The translations under genes and the position numbers were made by a program. DNA of 64,000 nt from Labrenzia sp. OB1 (GTDB lineage: Bacteria; Pseudomonadota; Alphaproteobacteria; Rhizobiales; Stappiaceae), in contig NZ_JSEP01000009.1 of NCBI RefSeq assembly GCF_001624695.1, positions 1-64,000 of the forward strand, given 5' to 3'. Below, one piece after another: positions 24,776-33,751 of the stretch. Within the stretch, counting starts at the first letter, position 1; each line of letters begins with the position of its first letter. The notes under the pieces were generated by a model, which worked only from the letters and a program-made list of their open reading frames with translations, did no database searches and was not told the DNA's origin.

Positions 24776-25375
24776 ATGTCCGAGAAGGTCAAGCCAGCCG
24801 GCGCCGAAAACGAACAGCCGAAGGGTTACTACCACAGTCAGAAAAACCGTATCTTTGTGCGGAGTGTGCAGGGAGAGTACAATCTGACGACCGAGCTGGA
24901 AAGACTCCGTTCCATGCCACGCGTGCGCAAAGCGCGCGAGATCAAATTTGTCGATGGGCCACAAGCCTACAGCCGGCACTATGTCGAACCCAAGGACGGG
25001 ATCAGCCAGCTTTTCCATATTCATCTTGAGGAATATGGTCCGGGCGGTAAATCGCAGAAGCACGGTCACGTCAACGAGGCTGCGTTTTATATCCTCGACG
25101 GGGAGGGCTACGAGGTCCATGACGAGATCCGGTATGACTGGAAAGCCGGCGACGTCGCGATCGTGCACAACAACTGTGTGCACCAGCATTTCAACGCTTC
25201 CGACAGCAAGCCCGCCCGGGCCCTGGTTCTGAAGACCAAGCCGATGTTCGTCTTCATGAACATGCTGTTCCAGAAGACGGTCGTGCCCCGCGAGACCACG
25301 CCGGCGCCAGGTGGAGAGAACTTCACCGTCCGCGAGGAAGAGGAAGACTTCAATCACCCGGAAGGAGGCTGCTGA
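24776..25375 (+). CDS. Single-cupin protein A1
   Basis: This 199-residue protein has one cupin barrel. Motif 1 is KHGHVNEAAFYILDGEG (about 85-101, with HxH and Glu) and motif 2 is VHNNCVHQHFNAS (about 127-139, His). All usual metal ligands are present, so it should bind Fe, Mn, Ni or similar. The start at 24776 is set by GGAGG; an upstream in-frame ATG at 24764 overlaps that ribosome site. The C-terminus is acidic and ends in Cys. It is followed after one base by the B-type partner. An equivalent A/B pair lies at 47.8-49.0 kb. The catalysed reaction is unknown; a heteromeric dioxygenase is my inference. Confidence 0.8.
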   Translation: MSEKVKPAGAENEQPKGYYHSQKNRIFVRSVQGEYNLTTELERLRSMPRVRKAREIKFVDGPQAYSRHYVEPKDGISQLFHIHLEEYGPGGKSQKHGHVNEAAFYILDGEGYEVHDEIRYDWKAGDVAIVHNNCVHQHFNASDSKPARALVLKTKPMFVFMNMLFQKTVVPRETTPAPGGENFTVREEEEDFNHPEGGC

Positions 25376-25376
25376 G

Positions 25377-25979
25377 ATGGCATGGGGCGAAAGCAAGGCC
25401 TGGTTGACGGGCGCTGAGAACCGGGATCTCTATCAGCAGCTCCTTGACGACGCGACCACGGCGCCCGAGCGAAATGCGGCACGGAAGAAAATCGTCCGCC
25501 CGGAGGAAATGCCCTGGGAAATGTCGCCTCAGGGGCTTTTGAAGCATCTGATCAACGAGGGCATGAACACCCGGATGGAGACAGTCGACTCCTATATGCA
25601 GATCGTTCCGCCAGGGTCGAAATCGGGCAAGCACCGTCATCTCGCGGAGGAATGCCTCTATGTGCTGGAAGGCCGCGGCTACGATCTGCATCAGGACTGT
25701 GACGTCGAAATCACTGACGACTACCACTGGAAACCGCAGGACAAGGTCCAGCGCTTCGATTACGAGGCCGGCGATGTGATCTACGTGCCGCCAAACACGA
25801 TTCATCAGCACTTTAACGCCGACCCCGGCAGGCCGTTGCGGCTGATTTCCTGCATCAACCGGATCTTCAAGCAATGCGGCCTCAACGATCTCGAGCAGAT
25901 CGAGGATGCGCCGGAATACCAGCCGGGTGTCGAACTGACACCGGAACGGGTTCGTCGCTTCCTCAGGACCTGTTCCTGA
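25377..25979 (+). CDS. Single-cupin protein B1
   Basis: This 200-residue single-cupin protein is the partner of the preceding gene (1 base gap, AAGGAGG before the ATG). Motif 1 is GKHRHLAEECLYVLEGRG (about 83-100, HxH and Glu) and motif 2 is VPPNTIHQHFNADP (about 139-152). Between them it has an insert of about 15 residues (DYHWKPQDKVQRFDY) that the A protein lacks. The N-terminal 50 residues are charged and helical. All metal ligands are present. Having A and B as separate, adjacent chains suggests a complex that mimics a two-domain bicupin. Confidence 0.8.
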   Translation: MAWGESKAWLTGAENRDLYQQLLDDATTAPERNAARKKIVRPEEMPWEMSPQGLLKHLINEGMNTRMETVDSYMQIVPPGSKSGKHRHLAEECLYVLEGRGYDLHQDCDVEITDDYHWKPQDKVQRFDYEAGDVIYVPPNTIHQHFNADPGRPLRLISCINRIFKQCGLNDLEQIEDAPEYQPGVELTPERVRRFLRTCS

Positions 25980-26016
25980 ACCGGCCGGCCCGCGAGCATT
26001 CCGGGCCGGCCGGTTC
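25978..26016 (+). terminator. Very strong hairpin after cupin B1
   Basis: A perfect 15-bp GC-rich stem (GAACCGGCCGGCCCG with its complement) and 9-base loop begin at the cupin stop codon. There is no T-run. It may end or stabilise the cupin mRNA and lower expression of the transporter gene that follows 34 bases later. Confidence 0.6.
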
Positions 26017-26049
26017 CGGATACTTCCTTGATGAGTTTGGAGAAACGTG

Positions 26050-27027
26050 ATGTTGGGAGCAATCCTTGCATTGAGTTCGGCTGCCTTCTTTGGCCTGAAC
26101 AACGCAACGGTCCGTCGCGGCGTGTTGAAATCCACCGTGTTGCAGGGCATGGCGATCACCGTGCCGCTTGGTCTGCCGATCTTCGCGGGCTTCGCTTTCT
26201 TCCTGGACGGCTTTGAGGCCATGCGGGGCTGGCCGATGTCGGCATGGGTCTGGATGATGCTGGCCGGTGTCGTGCATTTCGTTATCGGCCGGTACGGCAA
26301 TTACAGGGCGACGCAGGCGCTTGGCGCAACGCTGTCGACCCCGATCCAGCAACTGTCGATCCTGGTGTCGCTGGTTCTGGCTTTCCTGTTTCTCGACGAG
26401 ACCGTGAATCTGATGAACCTCTTCGGCATAGCACTGATCATGGGCGGACCCATGCTGGTGGTCGGGCGGCGCAAAAATGCTTTAAAGGCGGGCAAGGCCA
26501 AGGGGTTTCGGCCGGACTTCGGCCCAGGCCTGTTCTGGGGTGCGGTCTGCGCTCTGGGGTATGGCACCAGCCCGTTGCTGATTTCCCTGGGGCTCGGGGC
26601 CGCGCCGAAGCCGGCAGACGGGATTGGCGGCGTATTCCTGTCTTATGTCGCTGCCACGGTCGTCGTCGCCCTATGCGTTTTCGCGGCCGGCGGCCGATCC
26701 TACATGCGCTCGCTCGACCGCGGTTCGGGTGGGTGGTTCCTGATCTCCGCCATCTGTGTGGCCCTGTCGCAGTTGTTCCGCTACCTCGCGCTGACTGTCG
26801 CTCCCGTTTCGGTTGTCGTGCCGGTCCAGCGGCTCTCGGTCGTGTTTCGAATTGTCTTCGGCGCCTTGATAAACCGGGATCATGAGGTGTTCGACACCTG
26901 GATCATCGTGTCGATCCTGCTGGCGATTGCGGGAGCTGCCGCTCTGACCCTCGACACGGAATTCCTGCTTGAGATCTTCCACGTTCCGGCCGCGACACGC
27001 CTGCTGCTGTCATCGCCGCTGTTTTGA
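26050..27027 (+). CDS. DMT-superfamily (EamA-like) transporter
   Basis: This 325-residue inner-membrane protein has about ten hydrophobic segments in two EamA-like repeats (first about 5-140, second about 160-310). It opens LGAILALSSAAFFGLNNATVRRGV and has SVVVPVQRLSVVFRIVFG near the end. The start is placed at ATG 26050 because GGAGA is 6 bases upstream; GTG 26047 is the alternative. It may export or import a pathway metabolite; direction and substrate are unknown. It shares the plus-strand unit with the cupin pair. Unlike the EamA remnant at 13.9 kb it is intact. Confidence 0.85.
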   Translation: MLGAILALSSAAFFGLNNATVRRGVLKSTVLQGMAITVPLGLPIFAGFAFFLDGFEAMRGWPMSAWVWMMLAGVVHFVIGRYGNYRATQALGATLSTPIQQLSILVSLVLAFLFLDETVNLMNLFGIALIMGGPMLVVGRRKNALKAGKAKGFRPDFGPGLFWGAVCALGYGTSPLLISLGLGAAPKPADGIGGVFLSYVAATVVVALCVFAAGGRSYMRSLDRGSGGWFLISAICVALSQLFRYLALTVAPVSVVVPVQRLSVVFRIVFGALINRDHEVFDTWIIVSILLAIAGAAALTLDTEFLLEIFHVPAATRLLLSSPLF

Positions 27028-27121
27028 GCGAGTGCTCCAGGCAAAAAATAGCGTGCGGGGTAAGCGATTTTATTGCGCGCCGGTGCCGACCTGCTAAGGT
27101 CGGGCCGGGAGACTGGGGTCA

Positions 27122-28045
27122 ATGATAAAAATCAGGCAGCTCATCTATCTGAAGAAGGCGATAGAGACTGGCAACATTACGCGTGCCGCCGACCAGTTGC
27201 ACGTCGCCCAGACCGCCCTGGGTATCCAGATTCGCAATCTTGAGGACCAGCTCGGAGCCAAGCTGCTCAAAAGACATTCGCGCGGTGTCACCGCGACACC
27301 GGCGGGAGAACTTCTGGTGCGCCATGCCGACGACATCCTCGCACGTGTGCAGCAGGCGGAAGAAGCCGTTCGGGCGATGGCGGGCACGGGTACGCGCTCT
27401 CTGGCGATCGGCCTGCCTCCCAGTGTCATTCGCCTCGTCGGCGATTACGTGACCATGAGCCTGTCACAGAGATGTCCCGAGATCGCGCTGAAAGTCGTCG
27501 AGGGGTTGAGCTTCACCCTGACCCGCCAGCTCGCACTGGGCGAGCTGGATTGCGCCTTTACCTATTTGCCGAGCATCGATCAGCAGCTGGATCGCATTGC
27601 CCTTCTGGAAGAAGAGTTGTTCTATATCACGTCGCCGAGCTTCGACACCGGAGAGGGGCCGATCAAATTCAGCGAAGCCCTGGCTTCGGATCTTGCACTG
27701 ACGGGCCGGGACGACGCGGTGTTCCAGATCACGAAACAAAACGCGGAGCGGCTCGGTCTGGACCTCAATGTCACCTATGAGGTGCAATCTATCCGGGCAG
27801 TCAAGAACCTGGTGGCCAAAGGTGTGGCGGCAACGATCATGCCTTTTGGAGCTGCCGAAGGCGAATTGCGTAAAGGTGTCTTGAAGGCCCGGCACATTGT
27901 TGCGCCGTCAATCATCCGCACGCTCATGTTCGTGCACTCGCGAGACAAGGCGCCGATGATGGCCGATGCGCAGATCGGTGATCTCGTGAACTCCATCACC
28001 GATCTTCTGCTGGCGGCCGAAGGGCCGATAATGCGCCGGTTGTGA
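27122..28045 (+). CDS. LysR-family transcriptional regulator
   Basis: This 307-residue protein has an N-terminal winged helix (IRQLIYLKKAIETGNITRAADQLHVAQTALG, about 4-35) and a periplasmic-binding-like effector domain from about residue 90. It is of the Nac/Cbl-like short-linker type, with the phrase TRAADQLHVAQTALGIQIR. A 7-bp hairpin (27086-27103) lies just before its start. It follows the DMT gene on the same strand, with about 95 bases between. Its target is not evident; the divergent-gene arrangement typical of LysR is absent here. It may fine-tune part of the island together with the IclR protein. Confidence 0.9.
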   Translation: MIKIRQLIYLKKAIETGNITRAADQLHVAQTALGIQIRNLEDQLGAKLLKRHSRGVTATPAGELLVRHADDILARVQQAEEAVRAMAGTGTRSLAIGLPPSVIRLVGDYVTMSLSQRCPEIALKVVEGLSFTLTRQLALGELDCAFTYLPSIDQQLDRIALLEEELFYITSPSFDTGEGPIKFSEALASDLALTGRDDAVFQITKQNAERLGLDLNVTYEVQSIRAVKNLVAKGVAATIMPFGAAEGELRKGVLKARHIVAPSIIRTLMFVHSRDKAPMMADAQIGDLVNSITDLLLAAEGPIMRRL

Positions 28046-28054
28046 CCGGCGGCT

Positions 28055-28288
28055 TCAGGCGGCGGCCTGCCGGTTGTCGAGCATGATCCTGGAGACGACT
28101 TCCGGCAATTCCTTCCTGGTCAGGCCGAGGCGTGCAAGCTCACCGTCGCTCATGCCGTTCAGGTGCACATAGACACGGAAGGCGCGGTAGCCGGAAAACA
28201 GGCCGAGTGGGTCACGAAGGAAGCGTTTGGGCGCGATTTCTTCGACAAGTTGTTTCAGAGTGAAGCTGGAATTTGCCGCGACTGCCAT
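28055..28288 (-). CDS. Small DUF1127-like protein
   Basis: This is a 77-residue protein from ATG 28288 (AAAGGGA upstream). An in-frame ATG at 28318 has no ribosome site. The C-terminal half, YRAFRVYVHLNGMSDGELARLGLTRKELPEVV (described in part), follows the DUF1127 pattern: basic/aromatic stretch, then MSDxELxxLGLxRxxI. Such proteins are common, small and often regulatory in alphaproteobacteria. It converges on the LysR gene. Confidence 0.6.
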   Translation of the reverse strand: MAVAANSSFTLKQLVEEIAPKRFLRDPLGLFSGYRAFRVYVHLNGMSDGELARLGLTRKELPEVVSRIMLDNRQAAA

Positions 28289-28500
28289 GTGATGTCCCTT
28301 TCTTTTATTGCACCGCAATATCTAGGTGAAAAATGTCAGGAAACAAAGTGGAAATCCTTGATTTTGGTCAAGGAGATAGCTGGTATGCACGCAGTGCAGG
28401 GCAAATTCCCGTATAGCGGAACAACAGGCGCCAAATCCCCCTGCGTTATCTTGCGAGGGGATGCCGGCTCAACTTCAACGCTGCGGATGAAGGCGGGGGG

Positions 28501-29523
28501 TCAAAGTCCGCGGGCGCGCAATTGCCGATCCAGGCGCGGATAGACCCGGCGGACATTCCCTTCAAACACCTTGAAGCGGTCTTCGTCGCTGAGATCAAGC
28601 GCGTCGACATAGCGCTTTGTATCGTCGAAATTGTAGCCAGTTTCCGGGTCGACGCCTTTCACGGCGCCGAACATCTCCGATGCGAACAGGATGTTGTCGA
28701 TGTCGATCACCTCGAACAGCAGCTCGATGCCCGGCAAATGGTAGACGCATGTGTCGAAGAAGACGTTCTTCATGATGTGATCGTTGAGATGCGGCTTGCC
28801 AAGCATGTCGGCCAGGCCGCGATAACGGCCCCAGTGATAGGGCACGGCACCGCCGCCGTGGGGGATGATCAGCTTCAGGTCCGGAAAATCGCGAAACAGG
28901 TCACCTTGCAAAAACTGCATGAATGCCGTGGTATCGGCATTGATGTAATGCGCGCCTGTGGCGTGGAAGTTCGGGTTGCAGGAGCCCGAGACGTGAATCA
29001 TGGCCGGCACCTCAAGCTCGCAGAGCTTTTCGAAAAACGGATACCAGCTGCGGTCCGTAAGCGGTGCGCCCGTCCATTTGCCGCCCGAGGGGTCGGGGTT
29101 GAGGTTGCAGCCCACAACGCCCAGTTCGTTCACGCAGCGCTCCAGCTCATCGATCGAATTTTCGATCGAAACGCCGACCGATTGCGGCAACTGGCAGACA
29201 CTGATGAAATGCTCCGGGAACAGGGAGACGACCCGGTGGACCAGGTCGTTGTTCAGCCGGGTCCATTCCTTCGACACTGCCTCATCCCCGACATGGTGAG
29301 CCATCGCGGAAGCCTTGGGCGAGAAGATCGTCATGTCGGCTCCGCGTTCGCGCAGGGCCTTGAGCTGGTTCTTTTCGATGCTTTCGCGAATTTGGTCGTC
29401 GCTGATCGCCTTCAGCTTGGGCGGGACGCCTTTACCGCTCTCAAAAAAGGCGATCTGTGCGTCCCGGAACTCCTGCAGCTCGACAGGCGCGGTGGTGTAG
29501 TGGCCATGGCAATCGATGATCAT
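28501..29523 (-). CDS. 4-oxalomesaconate hydratase-like amidohydrolase (LigJ family)
   Basis: It is predicted to hydrate 4-oxalomesaconate to 4-carboxy-4-hydroxy-2-oxoadipate, the penultimate step of protocatechuate 4,5-cleavage and gallate catabolism. The 340-residue protein is of the COG2159 amidohydrolase type. It has the N-terminal metal motif MIIDCHGHYTTAP (HxH), AMIHVSGSC with His near 175, LKLIIPHGGGAVPYHWGR near 225 and LFASEMFGAVKG near 285. LigJ is one of the closest families by length and opening motif; a decarboxylase of the same superfamily is the main alternative. It is the last gene of the minus-strand unit ADH, GTPase, LigK-like, LigJ-like. Confidence 0.8.
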   Translation of the reverse strand: MIIDCHGHYTTAPVELQEFRDAQIAFFESGKGVPPKLKAISDDQIRESIEKNQLKALRERGADMTIFSPKASAMAHHVGDEAVSKEWTRLNNDLVHRVVSLFPEHFISVCQLPQSVGVSIENSIDELERCVNELGVVGCNLNPDPSGGKWTGAPLTDRSWYPFFEKLCELEVPAMIHVSGSCNPNFHATGAHYINADTTAFMQFLQGDLFRDFPDLKLIIPHGGGAVPYHWGRYRGLADMLGKPHLNDHIMKNVFFDTCVYHLPGIELLFEVIDIDNILFASEMFGAVKGVDPETGYNFDDTKRYVDALDLSDEDRFKVFEGNVRRVYPRLDRQLRARGL

Positions 29524-29543
29524 GGGGAAGGTCCTTGCTTTGG

Positions 29544-30239
29544 TCAGTTTCCGGCGAGGTCGGACTGGTCGACGTAAATCAGCCCTTTCTCGGCCAGGCG
29601 CGGACGCATGTTGTTCATGTCGAGACCGAGTTCTCCGGCGGTGTAGCGCTCACGGATGCCTTCCTCCCTTTTCTCGCGGGCCGCGGCGGCGTCCGCCACC
29701 TTGGCCACATTCAGCCGCGGCACGACGACCACACCGTCGTTGTCTGCGACGATGACATCGCCGGGATTGACCACGATATCGCCGCAGCTGATCGGCAGGT
29801 TGACGTCGCCTAGCGTCTCCTTGACGGTTCCATGGGCGGATATGGCGCGGGACCAGACCGGGAAGCCCATTTTCTCGAGATCGTCGGTGTCGCGGCAGCC
29901 CGCGTCGATCACGAGGCCGCGTACGCCGCGTGTTTGCAGAAGCGTGCCGAGCAGATCTCCGAAATAGCCGGAGTCCGAACGAGAGATCGGGCTGACCACC
30001 AGAACATCGCCTGGCTGGCACTGCTCGGCGGCGACATGGATCATCCAGTTGTCGCCGGGAGGAACACTTACGGTTACCGCAGTGCCGCTGATCGCCGGAC
30101 CGCGGAAAATCGGCTGCATGCGGGCGGCCATCAATCCGGTGCGGCCCTGGGCTTCATGCACTGTGGCAACGCCGTAGCGGGCGAGGGCGTCAGTTGCTTT
30201 GCATCCGGCACGGGCGATGTTGGTAACAACGGTTGGCAT
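29544..30239 (-). CDS. 4-carboxy-4-hydroxy-2-oxoadipate aldolase / oxaloacetate decarboxylase-like (LigK/RraA family)
   Basis: It is predicted to split the product of the LigJ-like enzyme into pyruvate and oxaloacetate. The 231-residue protein is of the RraA fold. It has [15 protein letters not shown] near 21-35, [10 protein letters not shown] near 80, [14 protein letters not shown] near 110 (the Asp and Arg of the active site) and [20 protein letters not shown] near 155-175. The start is ATG 30239 with AGGGAG upstream; the frame extends 15 codons further into the GTPase gene. Pairing with the LigJ-like gene strengthens the call, since RraA-fold proteins alone are hard to separate. Confidence 0.82.
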   Translation of the reverse strand: MPTVVTNIARAGCKATDALARYGVATVHEAQGRTGLMAARMQPIFRGPAISGTAVTVSVPPGDNWMIHVAAEQCQPGDVLVVSPISRSDSGYFGDLLGTLLQTRGVRGLVIDAGCRDTDDLEKMGFPVWSRAISAHGTVKETLGDVNLPISCGDIVVNPGDVIVADNDGVVVVPRLNVAKVADAAAAREKREEGIRERYTAGELGLDMNNMRPRLAEKGLIYVDQSDLAGN

Positions 30240-30249
30240 TGGGGTCTCC

Positions 30250-31230
30250 CTATTGCGAACGGCAGCTCTCGAAGCCGGCTGCAAGCGCCGCGCCGTCGAG
30301 ATTTCGTCCGATGAAAACGAGCCGTGATTGCCGAGGACCGGCAGTCCATCCGGCGGTGTAATCTCCCTCGAGCATCATGTTCACCGCCTGCACCACCAGC
30401 TTGCGGTCCTGGCCTGCGATGGAGAAAATTCCCTTGGTGCGCAGGATGTCAGCACCTTGCCGCTGCAGCAGCTGTTGCAGCCAGTTCTCCACTTTTGCCT
30501 GGTCGAGCGGATCGCCGCAGGAAAGAGCCACACTGGCAATCCCCCCGGCGGCGATGTGACCATGGTCGTGGTCATGGTCATGGTCATGCGGCTTGGCGGC
30601 GAGATCGATCCGGGTTAGGTCGAAGCTGCGGCGATCGAGCAACATGCCGGCAGGTATCTCCGAGCGCGTGCAGCGGATCAGTTCGGCCTGCGGGTTGATC
30701 AGACGAAGTTGCGCTTCGATCAGCTCCAGGGGGGCGGTGGCGGCATCCACCTTGTTGAGAACGATGAGGTCGCCAAAGGCGATTTGTTCGGCGGCATCGC
30801 TGCTTGTGGCGGTCTGCTCCAGAACATGTGCCGCATCGGTGACGGTGATCACCGAATCCAGTCTGCACTGTGCCGCGATCACCTGGTCGATCGCCAGGGT
30901 CTGGATCACGGGACTTGGATTGGCCAGGCCTGTGGTTTCGATCACGACGCCGTCAAGGTCCCGCTGCTCGGCGCACAGGCGCCGCAACACGCGGATCAGG
31001 TCGCCGCGCACCACGCAACAGATGCAGCCGCTGCTGAGTTCGATCAGCTCTTCGTTGCCGCCCTCGATCAACTCGCCGTCGATGCCGATGTCCCCGAATT
31101 CGTTGACGATCACGGCCAGCCGACGGCCTGCCGCCTCCGCCAGGATGCGGTTCACAAGTGTGGTCTTGCCCGCCCCCAGGTACCCGGTCACCACCGTGAC
31201 AGGAAGCCGCTCATCGTCGCTGTCCGGCAT
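30250..31230 (-). CDS. COG0523 G3E GTPase (metallochaperone family) with His-rich loop
   Basis: This 326-residue P-loop GTPase belongs to the family of CobW, YjiA and ZNG1, which deliver or insert metals. Walker A is GYLGAGKTT (16-24), the metal-binding CxCC motif is CICC (69-72), and the guanine-specificity motif is NKVD (159-162). A histidine/aspartate tract (about 215-225) separates the GTPase from the C-terminal CobW_C domain. The ATG lies 3 bases after the stop of the ADH gene and translation is probably coupled. In this island it would be a metal insertase for the cupin enzymes or the Zn-dehydrogenase. The metal cannot be read from sequence. Confidence 0.9.
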   Translation of the reverse strand: MPDSDDERLPVTVVTGYLGAGKTTLVNRILAEAAGRRLAVIVNEFGDIGIDGELIEGGNEELIELSSGCICCVVRGDLIRVLRRLCAEQRDLDGVVIETTGLANPSPVIQTLAIDQVIAAQCRLDSVITVTDAAHVLEQTATSSDAAEQIAFGDLIVLNKVDAATAPLELIEAQLRLINPQAELIRCTRSEIPAGMLLDRRSFDLTRIDLAAKPHDHDHDHDHGHIAAGGIASVALSCGDPLDQAKVENWLQQLLQRQGADILRTKGIFSIAGQDRKLVVQAVNMMLEGDYTAGWTAGPRQSRLVFIGRNLDGAALAAGFESCRSQ

Positions 31231-31233
31231 GGT

Positions 31234-32337
31234 TCAAGACCAGGGCATCAGCGAGACGTGGATCACGTCGCCGCTTCCGCCGACAGCGTTGATCGCTATG
31301 TGAGTGTCCTTGAGGCCGAAGCGGTGGGTGGTGATCAGGTCCAGCGGGAAACGCGTGGAATTGAGCTGTCTGAGCGCAAGCTCGCAGCTCTCGTAGTTGT
31401 GGCCGCGGGCCGCCTTCACCGTGATGTATTTGTTGGCGATCTTGGCGAGCGGGAAATTCGGGAAATCACTGAGTTCACCCTGGATCAGCAGGGTGCCGCC
31501 CTTGCGCTTCAGAGCTTCAATGCCGAGCAGGACCGGGATCGTGCCCGCGCCGGCGGTGCAGTCCAGGGACACATCGACGCCTTCGCCGCCGGTGATTTCC
31601 CGGATCCGTTCCAATGGATCTTCTTCTTCCACATTGATCACGTAATCCGCGCCGAGCCGCTTGGCGACTTCAAGGCGCTTGGCGTCCTTGCCGGTGCCGG
31701 TCACGATGATCAGCGAGGCACCGGCCTGGCGGCAGGCGACAACCTGGCTGAGACCCTGCTGCCCGGGGCCCTGCACGAGGACACGGCTGTCATAGCCGAC
31801 ACCGCAGTCGAACAGCGCCCACTGAATGCCGTTGGCCATCGGTGTCACCACACCGGCTAGCTCGGGAGACAATCCGTCCGGCACCTTGTGCAGCACCGAA
31901 TTCCACGGCAGGTACATGTATTGCGCGAAGCCGCCGAACAGGTGAGGCGCGCGTTTGGCGGACGTATAGCCGAAGCGCAGGCCTTCAGGATTTTTGCGCC
32001 AGTCGGTCGCCAGGCACAGCCGGTAATCGCCACGGTGGCAGTGTTCGCAGTTCATGCAGCCGACATAGTGTTCGGCAAAGACGAGGTCGCCTTCCTTCAA
32101 TCCTCGGCGTTTTTGAAAGGTTTTGCCCGCCTTGGCGATGTAGCCGATGTTTTCATGGCCCATGATCACCGGATCGGTAATCGGTGGTTTGGAGTAGAAC
32201 TTCACGTCCGTGCCGCAGATCCCCGCCACTTCCACCTTCAAAAGCGCGGCTTCGTCGGGAATGTCTGGCATGTCGAATTCCCGGAATTCGGTTGTCTGCG
32301 GTGCCGTGCGCACAGCGGCAAGAACTTTTTCTGACAT
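31234..32337 (-). CDS. Zinc-dependent medium-chain alcohol dehydrogenase
   Basis: This 367-residue MDR-family oxidoreductase uses catalytic zinc (GICGTDVKFY near 35 and GHENIG near 58). It has a structural zinc lobe with four Cys (VGCMNCEHCHRGDYRLC, about 85-101) and a Rossmann domain (VQGPGQQGLSQVV near 170; the usual GxGxxG is GPGQQG). It would oxidise an alcohol or dihydrodiol with NAD(P). A role as the dihydrodiol dehydrogenase missing from the phthalate-like route is possible but unproven, since the classical Pht4 is of another family. It is the first gene of its minus-strand unit; AGGAG precedes ATG 32337. The operator at 32395-32419 is shared with the divergent genes. Confidence 0.85.
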   Translation of the reverse strand: MSEKVLAAVRTAPQTTEFREFDMPDIPDEAALLKVEVAGICGTDVKFYSKPPITDPVIMGHENIGYIAKAGKTFQKRRGLKEGDLVFAEHYVGCMNCEHCHRGDYRLCLATDWRKNPEGLRFGYTSAKRAPHLFGGFAQYMYLPWNSVLHKVPDGLSPELAGVVTPMANGIQWALFDCGVGYDSRVLVQGPGQQGLSQVVACRQAGASLIIVTGTGKDAKRLEVAKRLGADYVINVEEEDPLERIREITGGEGVDVSLDCTAGAGTIPVLLGIEALKRKGGTLLIQGELSDFPNFPLAKIANKYITVKAARGHNYESCELALRQLNSTRFPLDLITTHRFGLKDTHIAINAVGGSGDVIHVSLMPWS

Positions 32338-32394
32338 GCCCGTCTCTCCTGTTTGAGCTTGACACATTGGTAACAAAGCGGCAGGCTTCTAACA

Positions 32395-32419
32395 AGAACG
32401 CAGTTCCGTATGAAGGAAC
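32395..32419. promoter_or_regulatory. IclR-type triple-pentamer operator in a divergent promoter
   Basis: AGAAC-gca-GTTCC-GTATGAA-GGAAC. The inner 17 bases contain a perfect GTTCC/GGAAC inverted repeat. It lies between the divergent ADH gene (minus) and the small gene at 32487 (plus), so it may control both. Confidence 0.7.
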
Positions 32420-32486
32420 ATGTTGGAAATTATTGCCCGAAACAAGCCTGTCGGGCACGGCCACGGCAGGCGGTTGAGGTGTTGTC

Positions 32487-32777
32487 ATGTTCAGGCGTTT
32501 CGGCTCCGGCCGCGACCGGTTGGAAGACCTGGAAAGAGTGGAGGTTCTGGCCCGGGACCGGTTCCGGCTCGACGCGGATGATCTGGTTCTGGTCTCCGAG
32601 GATCAGGGGACCCGGCCCGGATATCCGCCACTTGAGACGAATGTGATCTTCTGGCGCGGAGCAGAACGCTACCGGTTTCGCATTTTTTCCCCCTTGGCTG
32701 AAGTCGGTGCCGCCGATCTTCCTGTCGCCTGGCTGCTGCCTGCGCTGAAGGACGACGGCGACGGGGAATGCTGTTAA
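32487..32777 (+). CDS. Small uncharacterised protein ending in Cys-Cys
   Basis: This 96-residue acidic protein is not of a family I recognise. It is rich in R, D, E and L, contains a predicted beta-rich middle (NVIFWRGAERYRFRIFSPL) and ends DGDGECC. A terminal Cys pair could bind metal or form a disulfide. It is first in a two-gene plus-strand unit with the decarboxylase-like gene 21 bases later, and is presumably controlled by the 32395 operator. A role as an accessory or subunit of the next protein is conjecture. Confidence 0.6.
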   Translation: MFRRFGSGRDRLEDLERVEVLARDRFRLDADDLVLVSEDQGTRPGYPPLETNVIFWRGAERYRFRIFSPLAEVGAADLPVAWLLPALKDDGDGECC

Positions 32778-32798
32778 CTGCAAATATCGAGGATGCTC

Positions 32799-33740
32799 AT
32801 GAGCAAGCTGAAACTGAAGACCGTCACGCGAACACAAGGCAACAACCGCGCACTGAAGGAAGGCCGGGTCACTGCGCCTGACCTGGAGTTCGATTTCGAG
32901 GAAATTCCGGTGCTCGTGAAAGGGTTCCGCAGCATGGTGCGGGAACTGGCCTATGACGTTTGCGAAATGGCGCTGACCACATACATCTGCGCCAAGGCTC
33001 ATGGAGTGAAGTTCACCGCGCTTCCGGTCTTTCTTGTGCGTGACTTCCATCACGATGCGATCCTGCATCATGTTCCTTCAAGCCTGCAGTCTCCGTCGGA
33101 GCTTTCGGGCCGCCGGGTTGGCCTGAACCGTGGCTACACGGTAACGACCGGTGTCTGGGCCCGCTCGATTCTGCAGGACGAATACGGTGTCGATCTGTCC
33201 TCGGTAACCTGGGCGCCGTCCGGCGACGAGCATGTCGCCGGTTACCGCCCTCCCGCAAACGTCCAGCCGCTCGCGGACAGCGATCTGGCGGGGCAATTGT
33301 CTTCCGGCGAACTGGTCGCGGCGGTCGGTGCAAAGGTGGACCATCCGGACGTTGCAACGATGATCGCCGATCCGTTCTCGGCAGGTGTCGCGGCCCTGAA
33401 GAAACGGGGCCTCTATCCGATCAACCATCTCGTGGTGGTGCGTGACGAACTTTTGGCGGAAAACCCGGAGATCGCGACCCAGGTGTTTGACGCTTTCGCG
33501 TCCTCCAAGCAGCTTTATGTCGATGACCTGAAGGCCGGACGTGTTTCCGAACCCGGCCGGGTCGACAGGATCCACCAGGCCGCACTTGAAGTGATGGACG
33601 ATCCGTTGCCCTACGGAATCGAGCCGAACCGCGATGTTCTGGAGCAACTTGTCGGCCATGCGGTGACCCAGAAGATCATTCCGGAGCGCATCGACGTCGA
33701 CACCCTCTTTGCGGCGCCCGTCAGGAACTGCGTTGCCTGA
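32799..33740 (+). CDS. 4,5-dihydroxyphthalate decarboxylase-like protein (Pht5/NMT1 fold), copy 1
   Basis: This 313-residue protein has the periplasmic-binding-like fold of Pht5 but no signal peptide, so it is a cytoplasmic enzyme. Family features include EIPVLVKGFRSMVRELAYDVCEMALTTY near 35-60, ALPVFLVRDFHHDAI near 75-90, LSGRRVGLNRGYTVTTGVWARSIL near 105-128 and PYGIEPNRDVLEQLV near the end. The start at 32799 is favoured by GAGG 6 bases upstream. It is divergent from the copy at 35.4 kb; perhaps each decarboxylates a different dihydroxylated polycarboxylate. A thiamine-precursor-like binding role (NMT1) is the alternative. Confidence 0.75.
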   Translation: MSKLKLKTVTRTQGNNRALKEGRVTAPDLEFDFEEIPVLVKGFRSMVRELAYDVCEMALTTYICAKAHGVKFTALPVFLVRDFHHDAILHHVPSSLQSPSELSGRRVGLNRGYTVTTGVWARSILQDEYGVDLSSVTWAPSGDEHVAGYRPPANVQPLADSDLAGQLSSGELVAAVGAKVDHPDVATMIADPFSAGVAALKKRGLYPINHLVVVRDELLAENPEIATQVFDAFASSKQLYVDDLKAGRVSEPGRVDRIHQAALEVMDDPLPYGIEPNRDVLEQLVGHAVTQKIIPERIDVDTLFAAPVRNCVA

Positions 33741-33751
33741 CCGCTACCCGG

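Noticed and set aside
28406-28422. TTCCC-GTATAGC-GGAAC operator match
   Set aside because: The first pentamer is off by one position and no third pentamer is seen; it might serve the small DUF1127-like gene but is too weak to list.
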